The notes below the pieces were generated by a model that saw only the letters and a list, made by a program, of their open reading frames with translations, ran no database searches and was not told the DNA's origin. From Hirundichthys speculiger (lineage: Eukaryota > Chordata > Actinopteri > Beloniformes > Exocoetidae), in contig JAGFBZ010000261.1 in the NCBI GenBank assembly GCA_018398805.1, positions 682,001-746,000 on the forward strand: a stretch of DNA of 64,000 bases. Reading direction: 5' to 3'. Position 1 is the first letter of the stretch. Every line of letters begins with the position of its first letter. Positions 11,266-23,124 of the stretch are shown here, piece by piece. Made by a program: the position numbers and the translations under genes.

Positions 11266-11593
11266 CCCTCCTATTATGTTGCGGGTCAAATTGACCCGTT
11301 TTGAAAATTAAAAATAAAAAAAAAATAGTTTAAAGTATTTTTTCAGGATAAAACGTATTCTGCTTGGCTTAATTAGTCTAATCAACATATAAATAAAAAA
11401 TTGTTCATGTAACCTATTTGCAACCCCCCTCTCCACGTTTATGTTACATAGATTATGTTCGGGTCAATTTGACCCAGCAGCCAAAATGGAGACTAAAAGA
11501 GGTTATAAGTATCTAATATAATAGTTTTTTTTTTTTTTTCTTTGCAACTGTGACCCCCATTTCTCCCCAGTTTCACACCCTCTCCTTTGGGTC

Positions 11594-12070
11594 GTGTTTG
11601 ACATGACATGTGGTCTCAGAAGGCAGAATATAACTGTGACAATTTTTCACAAGCTGCAACTTGAGTCAGGGACTCTAAAGAAAGCTCAGATGGTTGGAGC
11701 GGTCCAAAAGAACCAGTGTGAACTCTCTGCTGAGCTGCTGGTAACCAAGAACAGGACCCCTGAGTCCTCCATGTCTGCCTTCACAGACACCACAGCCCAA
11801 GAGCCTTTCTGCCCCAAAAAGGAGGGAAATGTCAAAATGTCATGAGCACTTTGCATAAAAAGTCTGAAAACCAAAGTGAGGGGTGGATCATTTAGACCAA
11901 GTCATTGGGTCTAAAAGCACCAAACGAATGACTGAAAGCTGACCGCTGGTCATCTTTATAACATGACTGATAGATCAGCCTACAACGCATTTGTCATTGG
12001 GAAGGAGATCTTTCCAGAGTAGAACCCATCAAAGCTCTGCAAGGAGCACATCTTCTGTCTAAGTTCTGTC
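11594..12070 (+). pseudogene. piggyBac transposase C-terminal relic
   Basis: The first 83 codons give NITVTIFHKLQLESGTLKKA, MVGAVQKNQCELSAELLVTK and SSMSAFTDTTAQEPFCPKK, which match the mid to late region of PGBD-type piggyBac transposases. Beyond the stop at 11843, other frames show fragments such as YNMTDRSAYNAFVIGKE near 11955-12010, corresponding to the conserved region after the catalytic core. Several frameshifts and stops are present. The N-terminal half, including most catalytic aspartates, is absent. Confidence 0.85.
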
Positions 12071-12130
12071 TCCAGCAAACCTCCATGACCCTGCACAGGA
12101 ATAAGTGGGTTGGATAATGGATGGATGGAT
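12071..12130 (+). repeat. LINE/SINE 3' tail fragment with GGAT repeats
   Basis: CTCCATGACCCTGCACAGGA followed by AATAAGTGGGTTGGATAATG and GGATGGATGGAT is the characteristic 3' tail of dispersed fish retroposons. A similar tail ends the block at 17640-17790. Confidence 0.6.
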
Positions 12131-12957
12131 TTCTGGTTTTACACATTGCGTAGTATTATTGTCACAACGTGATGACATGTCACTTGTGTGCTGCAGTGGA
12201 GACTCACAGACACACATATGAACACACCATGTTCATTTTGTTAATCTGTTAGTTTGATTTTTCTTATTTTTATTACTTTCTGGTTCAAAAAACAATTCTT
12301 TCAGTTTTCTTTCATTGTAAATTCAGTAGATTTTGATTTAATTCAGCTGGTCAATTTGATCCGGAAGATGAGGTTTTCTTGTGCTAATTTATCAACATCA
12401 CCCCAAAAAGAAAAGTTGAAAATATAGAATAATTACAAAAAAAGTCAATGTTAGATTGAACTATTGTATTTTATAGATCGGTCTTTCCAATGCACATCTA
12501 AAAATGTTTTAACATTAATTAAAAAAAGAAAACGAGTGAATAATTACCATTGAACCATGATCTGTGAGAGGTAAAGACAACAATGCACTAAATATTGATT
12601 TAAATAGTTAGTGATGGAGTTAATAATGAGATATAAACAGTGTTTATTTGGGAGTTTTTAGTTCTTACATTCTTTTGGATGAGCAAACATTTCCTGGGTC
12701 AAATTGACCCGGGAACATAATTGCTGTTCCTCCGAAACGAACATAACAGGAGGGTTAAAAGTTCCTGCAAGCCACTAGTTCTTTTGTGCTGTTTAATAAT
12801 GATGATCTCCTATATTCCCTCTTCTGCAGACTCCTCATGTTGTTACATGTCTATCTGAGCCATCTGCTCTAACACCCCTGATGTTACTTCTAAATGGTGT
12901 TTTTTTTTGTTTGTTTGTTTGTTTTTTAGCTGTACTAAACAGCATCACCCTTGGGCC

Positions 12958-14475
12958 CAGGGGCGCAGATAGGATTTTTAAACTGGGGGGGGACTAAGCT
13001 GTCATTAAATCTGTAAGTTTTTCTAACTGAATTAATATTTGTAGACAAAGGCCTTTCTAGTTAACACTCGCCTTACATGATCAACTTGTTATTTGTCTGG
13101 TATGTTAATGACGCTCCAAAACTTAATGTCTTCCGCATGTTTTTTTTTTTTTTTACATTTGCTGATCTCAGCAGGATAAATAATCTCTTTACAGAAACTT
13201 TAATTGTAACTTCTAACAAAAAGGGAATGTCCAAAAATATCTTACAAGTTAAAATCGAAATGATTCTCACTCGTGCCTTCATATTAATGATTAGAAACAT
13301 TACAATATGGATGAAAACAGAAGTATAAACACTTGAACAACAGATACATACAATAAAAATAAAAAGTATTTTTTCCAATAAACAAAATTGATCAGAAAAA
13401 GAAAATCTCTCTGCAGCCAAACAAATTTACCATCTATATGGAAACTCAGTAGATCCCAAAAACATCTCTCCTCCTTTCATTTACCTGAACATATTGATGG
13501 GCAACATCTTTTCTGTCCAGTTTGTCAAGTCTGTCTCAGTGAATATGGCACATCTGGGAAAGTTAACAGGCAACATGACACTTACATTGCTTGGGTTTTG
13601 AAAAAACGCTGTAATTGTTTTTTGTTTTTTCATTGTTGATGCCACCAGGGATTGGCTGCAGCCTGCAATGATGAGATGTCAATGTTAACATCTGACATTT
13701 CATCATTTCAGTTAACAATTATTGCTTATTAAAATACCATTATAAAAATAACAACATTAAAACATATACACCAACAGAATGCTTTTATTTTACATTTAGC
13801 CTACTTCAGGTAAGTCCTGACTAGCTACTCAACATTGCAAAAGTATTTTTCACACCTGGGAAAATCAGGCAATAGATATCTTTAGGTCCTTCAATTATAC
13901 ACTGATTTTTCTCCTCCCTCTTCTCTGGTTTAATGTGGTAGAAAGATCAGCAGCTGATCACCATGGTTACTGCAACAGGCAAAGACGCAGCACCCGTTAG
14001 GACCCCGGGGTTGAAATGGTGCGTTACAGTTACATTGGAAATCGGAACTTGGAGCTCCGAACAACAAAACCTCAGAACTGAGCGCTTCCCACGTTAAAAA
14101 CTGGGACGTCATGGAACATGGAATATGAAAAAACAAAAAAAAAAAAAAAAAAACTAACAGTTAATGAAATGAAATGACAACCCCTGGTTGATGCTAAATT
14201 TTAATGCTTTTCCGTCTTTAAATTTACGAGTACAGCTGAATGCACCATTAGCTGTGCCGGATCACTTTCTGGATCCAGGAATTTTTAAAAGGATTCTTCA
14301 TCATTGTGAGATTGACGAGCTGCTTGGTAGAGGTCTGCGCTCCCCAAGTACTTTTTTAGTTCTACCTATGTTTGGTGCTTTACATACGGACGGTGGTGGT
14401 GGGGGGACAGATAGGGATCAATATAAATCTGGGGGGGACATGTCCCCCCCATCCCCAGTGCCATCTGCGACCTTG
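12958..14475. mobile_element. hAT element, 1518 bp, with 8-bp duplication
   Basis: The 8-bp sequence CTTGGGCC lies on both sides (12950-12957 and 14476-14483). Ends are imperfect inverted repeats: CAGGGGCGCAGATAGG on the left, and the complement of the right end reads CAAGGTCGCAGATGG. G-runs and C-runs just inside (about 12984-12992 and 14430-14450) are also inverted. The 8-bp duplication and CA-starting ends fit the hAT superfamily. I recognise no transposase frame inside, so it is probably non-autonomous. An A run of about 25 lies near 14129-14153. Confidence 0.85.
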
Positions 14476-14757
14476 CTTGGGCCTTCCTTAATTTTCATTA
14501 CTATAGCCTCATACAGAAAGATGGAGCCCATCTTCCTTTTCTTAAAGATGGGCATAATCAGTTGAAAAGTGGCTTTTTTTCCCACATGCCACCTGGAGTA
14601 TAGATGTATACAGCAATCTTGGTCATTCCTTTTGTGGGTGTAAAGTTGTTTTCCCATGTCTTAGAGTCAGAATATGGTATGTTCTTTATCATCCTCAACC
14701 CATCTGCAACTTATGTATGAAAAAAAATAAAAAGGAGTAACTGAACACTTTTCTATA
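14476..14757. other. Spacer between hAT and Tc1 elements
   Basis: Short AT-rich spacer with no feature seen. Confidence 0.6.
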
Positions 14758-14759
14758 CA

Positions 14760-16164
14760 CACTGCTTAAAAAAAATTAAAGGAACACTTTGAAAACACAT
14801 CAGATCTCAATGGGGAAAAAAATAATGCTGTTTATTTATACTGATATGGACTGGGTGATGTGTTAGGAACAAAATGATGCTACATCATTTGATGGAAATG
14901 AAAATTATCAACCTACAGAGGGCTGAATTCAAAGACACCCCAAAAATTACAGTGAAAAAATGATGCGGCAGGCTAGTCCATTTTGCTGAAATTTCATTGC
15001 AGCAACTCAAAATGGTATTCAGTCATTTGTATGGCCCCCACGTGCGTGTATGCATGCCTGACAACGTCGGGGCATGCTCCTAATGAGACGACGGATAGCG
15101 TCCTGGGGTATCTCCTCCCAGATCTGGACCAGGGCATCACTGAGCTCCTGGACATTCTGAGGTGCAACCTGGCAGTGTCGGATGGATCGAAACATAATGT
15201 CCCAGAGGTGTTCTATTGGATTTAGGTCAGGCGAGTGTGGGGCCAATCAATGGTATCAATTCCTTCATCCTCCAGGAACTGCCTGCATTCTCTCACCACA
15301 TGAGGCCGGGCATTGTCGTGCACCAGGAGGAACCCAGGACCCACTGCACCAGCATAGGGTCTGACAATGGGTGCAAGGATTTCATCACGATACCTAATGG
15401 CAGTCAGGGTGCCGTTGTCTAGCCTGTATAGGTCTATTTGTTCCATGGATATGCCTCCCCAGACCATCACTGACCCACCACCAAACCGGTCATGCTGAAC
15501 GATGTTACAGGCAGCATTACGTTCTCCACAGCTTCTCCAGACCCTTCACGTCTGTCACATGTGCTCAGGGTGAACCTGCTCTCATCTGTGAAAAGCACAG
15601 GGCGCCAGTGGCGGACTTGCTAATTCCAGTGTTCTGTGGCAAATGCCAGTCGAGCTCCACGGTGCTGGGCAGTGAGCACAGGGCCCACTAGAGGACGTCG
15701 GGCCCTCAGGCCACCCTCATGAAGTCTGTTTCTGATTGTTTGGTCAGAGACATTCACACCAGCGGCCTGCTGGAGGTCATTTTGTAGGGCTCTGGCAGTG
15801 CTCCTCCTGCTCCTCCTTGCACAAAAGAGCAGATAACAGTCCTGCTGATGGGTTGTAGACCTTCTATGGCCCTGTCCAGCTCTCCTGGAATAACTGCCTG
15901 TCTCCTGGAATCTCCTCCAAGCTCTTGAGATTGTGCTGGGAGACACAGCAAACCTTCTGGCAATGGCACGTATTGATGTGCCATCCTGGAGGAGTTGGAC
16001 TGCCTGTGCAACCTCTGTAGGGTCCAGGTATCGCCTCATGCTAACAGTAGTGACAGTTAACAACCCCCTGCTACTTACCTGACCAAATCAATATCCCAGA
16101 AGTTTAATTGACTTGATGCTATACTCTGATTACAAAGTGTTCCTTCAATTTTTTTGGAGTAGTG
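14760..16164 (-). mobile_element. Tc1-like transposon, about 1.4 kb
   Basis: The left end CACTGCTTAAAAAAAATTAA and the complement of the right end, CACTACTCCAAAAAAATTGA, are inverted repeats of about 30 bp, both continuing AAGGAACAC. TA follows on the right (16165-16166); on the left TA is at 14756-14757, displaced by two bases. The transposase gene runs on the reverse strand. The family is a common fish Tc1 lineage. Confidence 0.95.
15019..16063 (-). pseudogene. Tc1 transposase, broken
   Basis: The start at 16063 gives an N-terminal paired-like DNA-binding region: [39 protein letters not shown], a GQGHRR linker and a second helical domain ([20 protein letters not shown]). The frame stops at 15617-15619, where a TAG falls in the segment just before FTDES. 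Downstream pieces in other frames hold the DD34E parts: FTDESRF, then MVWGGIS and VHDNARPH (frame 15222-15470), then SPDLNPIEHLWD (frame 15019-15246). The last shift, near 15240, looks like one lost G in a G run. All three catalytic residues survive but in different frames, so the copy is inactive and probably fairly young. Confidence 0.93.
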
Positions 16165-16198
16165 TATATATTTCACCTTCTGGGAAGGTGAAATCTTA

Positions 16199-16242
16199 CA
16201 CACACACACACACACCCACACACACAAGCCCACACACACTTG
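16199..16242 (+). repeat. Imperfect (CA)n microsatellite
   Basis: CA repeats interrupted by CCCA and AGCCC lie directly beyond the Tc1 element. Confidence 0.85.
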
Positions 16243-17639
16243 TGTGTGAAATGATTTCAGTTTCAACTGAAATTTCCAGTTGTATGTGTGAGAGGATTTC
16301 ACATGTATGTGTATAATATTTCCCTTGTATGTCTGTAAGGTTTTCAGTATAGTATGTGAGAGAGTTCGGTTTCATATGTGTGTATGAATGCTAATTCAGA
16401 ATAATGTCCCTCACGGCACCTCATACTTTTCAGTGTATATGTACATTTCAGTTTTACTATGTATATAAATTACATCAGCAGTTCACTTAACAAATAATTT
16501 TCCCTGACCTAATGATTCTGGCATGTTTTAGAAGGCTTTTATTAAATAAAGAAAGACTTACTGGCGGAGGTTAGGGCTTTTATCCTCTGGGTATATTGTT
16601 TCTGCTACAAAGTGCCCAAATGTTTTTTTTTTTTTTTTTTGGTTTGATAACCCCCCTTACCCAAACCCATCCCTTTAATGACCAGTGCATACAAGAAGTA
16701 TGTCTAAAAGTGAATACTGGCCACATTTATCCCCATACAAAACACTATAAACAACAAATGAAATAGAAAAAAACTTTTATCCAAAATCCAGTTTGTACTT
16801 CTTCTGAAAATTGCATAGAGGCCAAGCAACATTTGGCCTCAAAAGGCTTTGCTTACATATTTAAAGATACACTTCAGTTCAGTTCATTTGTGCAGGGCTG
16901 ATTCATAGCTGTAACAATTTTTGAAAATGGAGGCCCCAAAAAACACTAAATACTCAGGAGAAGGTTAAAAGGTTTAATGGATCTCAGAACAATGGGAAGA
17001 GGTTTAAACTCTTTGAGTAGGAAACACAGAAATCCTTTGAATCACTTCAACGGAATGATGTCTATTTTTATAGTAACTTCTTGAGGAAGACAACTGAAAA
17101 ACCTCTTCTACTGAATTAATGTAATACATTACCATTTGCATTTGGTGATGAAATTGCTCTCACTAAACTGAAAGGTTTCTTGCTATTTAAGGCTGGTTGA
17201 ATTGTACTTCCAGGGATTTATAAACCTACTGGGAACTCATTTTTCAAAAAGTACTCAGTGAGTCATAAATAAGAGTGTGAAGTTTTTACTTCTAAAAGCA
17301 GAAGCTGTAGTTTAAAGAAGCAGCCACTGGGGATGTATGGACTTCAGTTATCCAACAGCCTGAAACATAAAAATTCTCTGAGTCTAAAATCTCAGATGGG
17401 AATTATCTACAAGTTAAATGATTAAGTCCCAGCATGAGCGTTTGTTTAAATTAGCAGCAGAAGAACCATTTTTTTCTGTATAGAGAGCTGGGAGTGACCT
17501 TTGAAAGTTAGAAATCTGACTTCGTAATTTACAGTTGTGTTATCGAGATGTTACCTAAAGATCTAAAACATTCCTTTTCTGGCCAAAAAAGATTTTTTAT
17601 TTTTTCTTATGTTGATATTACAGAGTGCATGGTTGTTTG
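16243..17639. other. No gene recognised
   Basis: AT-rich DNA with a T run near 16622-16640. No motifs or transposon ends were seen. Confidence 0.6.
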
Positions 17640-17790
17640 TCTACATGTGTCCCTGTGATGAACTGGTGACCTGTCCAGGGTGTATCCCTGTCTTTCACCC
17701 AAAGATTGCGGGGACAGGCTCCAGCAGATCCCCATGACTGTGCATAGGATCAAATGGGTATAGAAAATGGATGGATGGATGTTGATATTG
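17640..17790 (+). repeat. Dispersed retroposon 3' segment
   Basis: The text TGATGAACTGGTGACCTGTC, then CAGGGTGTATCCCTG, a G-rich centre and GGGTATAGAAAATGGATGG is the 3' end of a very common fish retroposon, ending in GGAT repeats. I believe it belongs to an Expander/RTE-like LINE or its SINE but cannot settle the family. Confidence 0.7.
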
Positions 17791-17989
17791 TTAAACCAAA
17801 GTGTTGTGTAGTACAACAAATACAGGCCTAACATCAAACACAAGGCCTGAGTACATGGTTTTGAGGAAAATAAACCAACAAATGACTCAAAACCCCAGAA
17901 GGCACTTGCAGTTTTTTTGCACATTGGTGTGAAGTAATGTAGTTGGCATCTCATTGGGTCTGCACCCCAAGAACAGTTTTTTTGCAGCA

Positions 17990-18047
17990 GTTCTTGCAGC
18001 TCAGGCTGGGTAATAAATATGAGCAACTCCCCTGCAATTGTTCTCAC
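17990..18047. repeat. Repeat fragment shared with 35011-35070
   Basis: GCAGCTCAGGCTG, two variable bases, then TAATAAATATGAGC is shared between the two sites in the same orientation, with weaker similarity on both sides. Family unknown. Confidence 0.45.
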
Positions 18048-18159
18048 ACTTTTTCACTTGTTATGCATATAAAGTGCTCGATTAGTTATGGAGTTGGTTA
18101 TTAGTAACTCTCTTAAGATAGTTATAAATAATGCCAGAAATGTATTAACAAAGTTAATA

Positions 18160-18960
18160 AATTGAAACGGGGAACCGCCTGATAATCAGGAAACAAAGAC
18201 TAAACGGCACAGTCTCAAAATGGCTGTTGTTCTATGCGTGCCAGCCTGTGACCAGGTGTGGCGCTATAGAGCAACAGAGAAGGTGTGAGTCCGTGCACAG
18301 AACTCTTCAACCAGCTAATATTACAAACCTGTGTGAAATAACCACAAACAACTTCCCTCAGTAGAATATATCAAATTTATTACCACAAAAGAGAAAGTAC
18401 TTCCCACTCACAGTTATGGTGGGACCGATGGTCTGATTCTAAGCTTATGTGACAGACAAGAAAAAGGACATTTATAAACAACACTAAACTAAGCTCACAC
18501 AAAAGCCTCTTAGGTGGATCACTCTGGAAGTCATCGATTGGCCTTGTGATGTTTGTGGGAGTCTGAACTGATGACCTAGGCTCGGTTGGATAGGGCATGG
18601 TTAAAACGTACGCTCCGCTGGTACCTAGGAGCGGCTCCTCTCTCTTTCCTCTCGATCTGATCGACGGAGAGTTGCAGTTATGCAGCAATGGCAGGTAGGC
18701 TGTCTTCCTTCCCCGAGTTGGTCTGAGGCCGTTTGCGTGTCCGAGGTGCCTGGGTTAGGTTTAGGGGCTCGGGTTCCTCCGTCGCCAGTAGGCCACTCCA
18801 TAGGTGCGTGTCACAATCAGGACAAGTTGTGTGGTTGTCATTGGACAACCAGAGGGGTCTCCTTCAGAGATGGGTCAGCACTGGCTCTGAAAAAGTTCTC
18901 TTGCTGCCAGTAACTCAGCAACCATTTCTCTCCTCTGGTCCATAGACTATGAGAAGAACT
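18160..18960 (-). mobile_element. Possible solo LTR or other GC-richer repeat
   Basis: This block is clearly less AT-rich than its flanks. On the reverse strand a polyadenylation-like GGTAATAAATT lies near 18378, about 550 bases beyond a GC-rich part, as in a retroviral or Gypsy LTR. I could not define TG...CA borders or a target duplication, and no internal coding region is adjacent. It could equally be a GC-rich unique segment. Confidence 0.25.
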
Positions 18961-19600
18961 GGACAAACCCTCTGTGATGTCACCCATAGGTTTTCTACAG
19001 AGTGCTTTTGAAGCCTCTTTTTCTTTTACTGTGCAGCACCATATTCAAAACTGTGGAATGAGCAGGCCTGAGAAACCTGCTGGAAGAAAAAAAAAAACAC
19101 TTCCATTTGGTCACAAATAACTACCAAATTGACATCTGGAATGATTCATGCCAGTTCTCAAACAAGGATTAGCAGAGTTCATCTGGGACCTCCCATTTTC
19201 CAGTCATCTGTTCCCCAACCGATGTTGGAAATGGACCCATCGCATTTGGTTAAGCCTTGGATGGCCACCATGGACAGTGTTTTTTATTTATTAAGCTTTA
19301 TCTTGGCAAGGAGGAGAAAACAATTTGTGAGAACACCCTCTTGAAAAACACATTTTTTAAGAGTGCCCTGGCCAAGATGGGCAGCGGCTTTGTAGATTTA
19401 GATAATTTTACCTGATGTTAAATCTAATTGTAAAGACCAAACGCTTTTTAAAAAAAAAATTTTTTTTTTTTTAAACCAGGCTGCAGATATGTTTACTTTT
19501 GCTCCAAAATAGGACATTTTAGCATGGGAGTCAATTGAAACTTGCTCTGTTTTGGAGCCAGTCCCTAATCAGTAGAGGAACAGTAATAAAACTGTCTTCC
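18940..19600. repeat. Probable dispersed repeat, family unknown
   Basis: Phrases such as TGTGATGTCACCCATAGG and GGAGTCAATTGAAACTTGC, then TTTTGGAGCCAGTC, resemble a fish-wide repeat with GTCACCCATAGG. Borders were not found. Confidence 0.3.
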
Positions 19601-21616
19601 ATCAAAAGTGGGGATGTTAGCATTTGGTCTAGGCTGTGACTCTTTAACAGTGTGATCTCCTCAATGCCAACGCCCCAGTCAGTGACTTGTATGGTTTCGA
19701 TGCACCTCAGATAGGACAGCCTGCCTGCATCCCCTCCCCTTCCACTAAATGGGGGGGAGAAAACAAATGGAGCCATTCGTGGTCAGGATCACCAGTGGAC
19801 TGTAAACATCCGCTTGTTTCCTCATACCGAAAGACCGTCTCTGGTCTCCCCAGAAACAAACAAAACACTTGTTTGCTTCCTGCAGCAACTATAAGTAAGG
19901 GGCTAACGTCTACAGAGAGGAAGTTACATTACGTTTCAACGTTTGTTGTGCTTACTTTACTTCTCTCCTGTTTTTACAACATGGGCTGGTCTGTCACATT
20001 ATGTGTTTGATTAGCATGTCAATTATTTGTTTTATTATTGCTGGGCCAGGTGGATTTGTTTCCTCACCACTGAGGCAGCCTGCACAGTAGTTTCCCGGTT
20101 AAATGACCAGGCTGTGTGTACTGAGGCTGGCTTCACATACTTGCTCCAGTTTGGGAGTGGTTGAAGGTGCCGGTGGTGAGAAATGACATCGGTTTTGATT
20201 TCATTTTATAAGGAATACTTCATTTTTGACACACCACTTCTTCATTTAGCATTAAGTCTAATTATTTGTTGAATGTACTATGTCAAGTGTTTTCGTCCAA
20301 GGTTTTCTTTACATAAATTTAAGGACCAGATTTTTTTCTAATTATGCCACAATATGTGAAATTTTAGAATTGAAATATCCTTTTTTCACAAAGACTTCAT
20401 GCTTAACGACAAGGGTGTTTCTAATTATCTAATTTGCTGCAAACTTTATACAAGTGACTTTGCATGGGATTCATCATGTGACTCCATTTGAATAGGTATT
20501 CAGGAAGTACTTAATTCTGGTTTTTCATGCACTAAACAACCGAAGACCCAAAATGAGTCCACACCTCAGCTACTTCAAACCCCGGGTCATCAATCATATC
20601 ACAGTATCCCTTCTAACTCATGTAACAAAAAAGTCCACAGTTCTTGATTTAGCCTCGAATTTTCTTCTTTTCTATTTAATTAGCAAGATTAGAATCACAC
20701 AGGACTTATTGCAGCCAATAACCTGTTGAGAAATATGATAGGAACAATCAACAATAAGACAATAATAAACAATAATAAAAAAACACACACACATTACATA
20801 AAAAAAAGAATCCACCCTTGACAAGAGCAGTGTAGCTTATATTGTACTGTATATTTTCAAAAAGGGGTGTATTTTAAGCCAAAGAGGCTGTGGGACAATA
20901 TTAATTAAAGCAGGTCTGTTATGGCATGCTCCTCCCTCTCTGCATTAACTGATGTCTTGTCTTGAGAATCTGGACTCCACTGTGCAGCTACCTGTCCAGG
21001 ACTGGGCCACCGTTCTCAGCTTGCTTCTCAGTCCCTGGGTGAGCCTCTGGACAAACTTTCCCACCAAACCTTGAAGTCTGATTCCCATTCAAATATGACC
21101 CACTTATCGTAGCATCTGTGAGTTGTTGTGAGCAGCTTGATACTGTCCGCTGTTTGAATTATGCGTTTGGACTGAAACGTTTGGGCGGCTGTAGGCCAGT
21201 GCTCTTTTTTCTGAGGCTACGTCCGGCTTGATACACTGACAATCATGGGAAGATCTTAAATGTGCAATTCCATAAATAAACTATGTGCTGACTTTAAAAG
21301 TAAGTCAATCCCTCAAGTCAAGCCTTGTGTTAAAATATTCAACTTTACAGTAGAAATTAACTTATAGCCTGGTACAAAAAGAGTCCTTCAGTCTCCATAG
21401 CTAATTTTCACATCCATGACAACTATATGGGGAGTAAGGGGATGGAGCATGGAAAAGTCAGGACATGTTTTTTGACAGCTGTATTGGTGAATTTGACATA
21501 TGAGCTGTGAATTGGGAGCTAAAAGAGCAACTGCCTTTATTTTAAAGATAACATGGCTGTGTTCCGCAGTAAATTGTGCTAATAGACTGCAATAGCTGAA
21601 GGATCTAAGGGGCAAG
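19601..21616. other. No gene recognised
   Basis: AT-rich DNA. Frames are short and motif-free. An imperfect AATAAT/CACACA stretch lies near 20755-20810. Confidence 0.6.
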
Positions 21617-21726
21617 CCAGTAGCCCGGGGCCAAGTTTTGGCCCCGGGCTACTGGGGGCCAAACCCGGGCTACTGGGTTGCCCGGGCAAACCAGTAGCCC
21701 TTCAAGGCCAGTTTGGCCTTGAAGGG
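21617..21726. repeat. Cluster of three GC-rich hairpins
   Basis: Hairpin 1 has 18-bp perfect arms (21617-21634 and 21638-21655) around a GTT loop. Hairpin 2 (21667-21700) is a 34-base palindrome with one mismatched pair and a 12-base perfect core TTGCCCGGGCAA. Hairpin 3 has 13-bp perfect arms (21698-21710 and 21714-21726), again with a GTT loop. The 10-mer CCAGTAGCCC or its complement occurs four times (21617, 21646, 21667 and 21691). The block is strongly GC-rich in AT-rich surroundings and has no open frame of interest. Hairpins 2 and 3 share the CCC at 21698-21700. Confidence 0.95.
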
Positions 21727-23124
21727 TGATGGTTACAGTCCTACCACTGCTGCCATTGACCGCTCTGTCTCAGCCACCTAGTTGGATTGAGGCCAGACTA
21801 GCAGCAAGTGGCTGTTGTAGCTCTGGCAGAGCTCAGCCAGAGATCCAAAAATCCTTACCTCTTGCAGTCCTCATTTCAGTAGTGAAAACAAGGCCAGATA
21901 CAATTATAATAAATCTTAGGTAAAGTTAGTTTGGATAATGGGTTGTTATGAGCAAAGCAAAGCTAAAAAAAAGTATCTTGTGGTAACTGATTTAAGGAGG
22001 GTGTTTCCAATCTGTTTCACAGGATGGTGTGTTCCACCTATTTGCCCATTTTTGAATTAGATGGGGTTGGACAAAGATAGTACACTCTGTATGTCTAAAA
22101 AAACTGGCTTCAAAACTACTCTTCAGCAGTCTATGAGTGACATCTCAGAGACATTCCAGAAATAGTTTTTTGGTTAATTAAAAATTATATTTTCCAATGC
22201 AAATTCAGAAATCCTTTGGGTATGAGGAGGATCAGCTCATTTTTAGATGCGTGGTCCTAACGACATTCAAAAGGTCTTTTTTCCTTCTATGACCTGTCAT
22301 TGTTTTTTCTTGTGAATGGAAGTGACCTTTTCTGATCCAAGTTCGGCAAAAGCAGCTCAGCCTGTGGTTCTGATGACATTCAGCAGGTTGAGGATTTATT
22401 AAAGGCAGTTTGCGGCCAGCAACGGACGCCTGCCAGTCTTCTGTCATTAGAATTCACTGGCAGCATATGATGAGGCCATATGGGCTATTAACAAACCCAA
22501 CCTCTCTGCAGACAGAGGGAGGGCAGGGGGAAGAGAGAGTGTGACCCATCCATATGGACGAGGAAGACATAAAACTGAAGAGAGACGGAGGTGAAGATGG
22601 GTGGATAGGTTTGGCAAATCTTTATCAACAGTTAGCACATGCTGCAAGCATTACTTACACGTGAATAGATAAAAATGGATGGATGGATAGATAGCCTTAA
22701 GAAGATGAGAGAAAAAGATGAAGGAGGGGGAAGGTTTTCAGGAGGTGTGATACCCCCTGATGGAGGTAGTTAATTAGCTCTCTGCAGCTAACAGTGTTCC
22801 ACACTGATCCACAGTAAAGACTAGATAGAACCAAACAGAACCAAAGCAAACTGAAACTCAACATTCCATCAGTTAATATTCTATTGGGTATTCTTCTGAA
22901 TTTTAGAAAGCCTTGAAGGTAAGAAATAAGAATTTAAACTTTATTAAAAAAAAAAATCACAAGTGGAGAGAGAAACATCTTGGAATATCAGACAACCAAA
23001 GAAACAATCCTGACATCAGTTGTAAATTGAAGAGTCGCTGTCAGAACTTAAAGAGCACCACTGACTGCTTGATGTTGTCTGAGAGTTGCACAGAAGTTGA
23101 TTTTTTTAAAAATACATAAAAAAA
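21727..23124. other. No gene recognised
   Basis: Unique-looking sequence. A short GGAT/GATA run lies near 22675-22695 and A runs near 22945 and 23120. Confidence 0.6.

Larger units (their letters stand above)
11266..12754 (+). mobile_element. piggyBac element relic, 1489 bp
   Basis: The element runs between TTAA duplications with inverted ends CCCTCCTATTATGTT and AACATAACAGGAGGG. Palindromes of the form GGGTCAAATTGACCC recur near the ends at 11282-11298, 11461-11475 and 12696-12710, with a degenerate copy at 12348-12362. The first two follow TTATGTT, so this is an ordered subterminal repeat and probably the transposase-binding region (inference). A decayed transposase relic occupies the interior. 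The element is shorter than an autonomous piggyBac should be, so the N-terminal half of the gene has been lost. A retroposon tail fragment lies inside it near 12071-12130. Confidence 0.92.
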
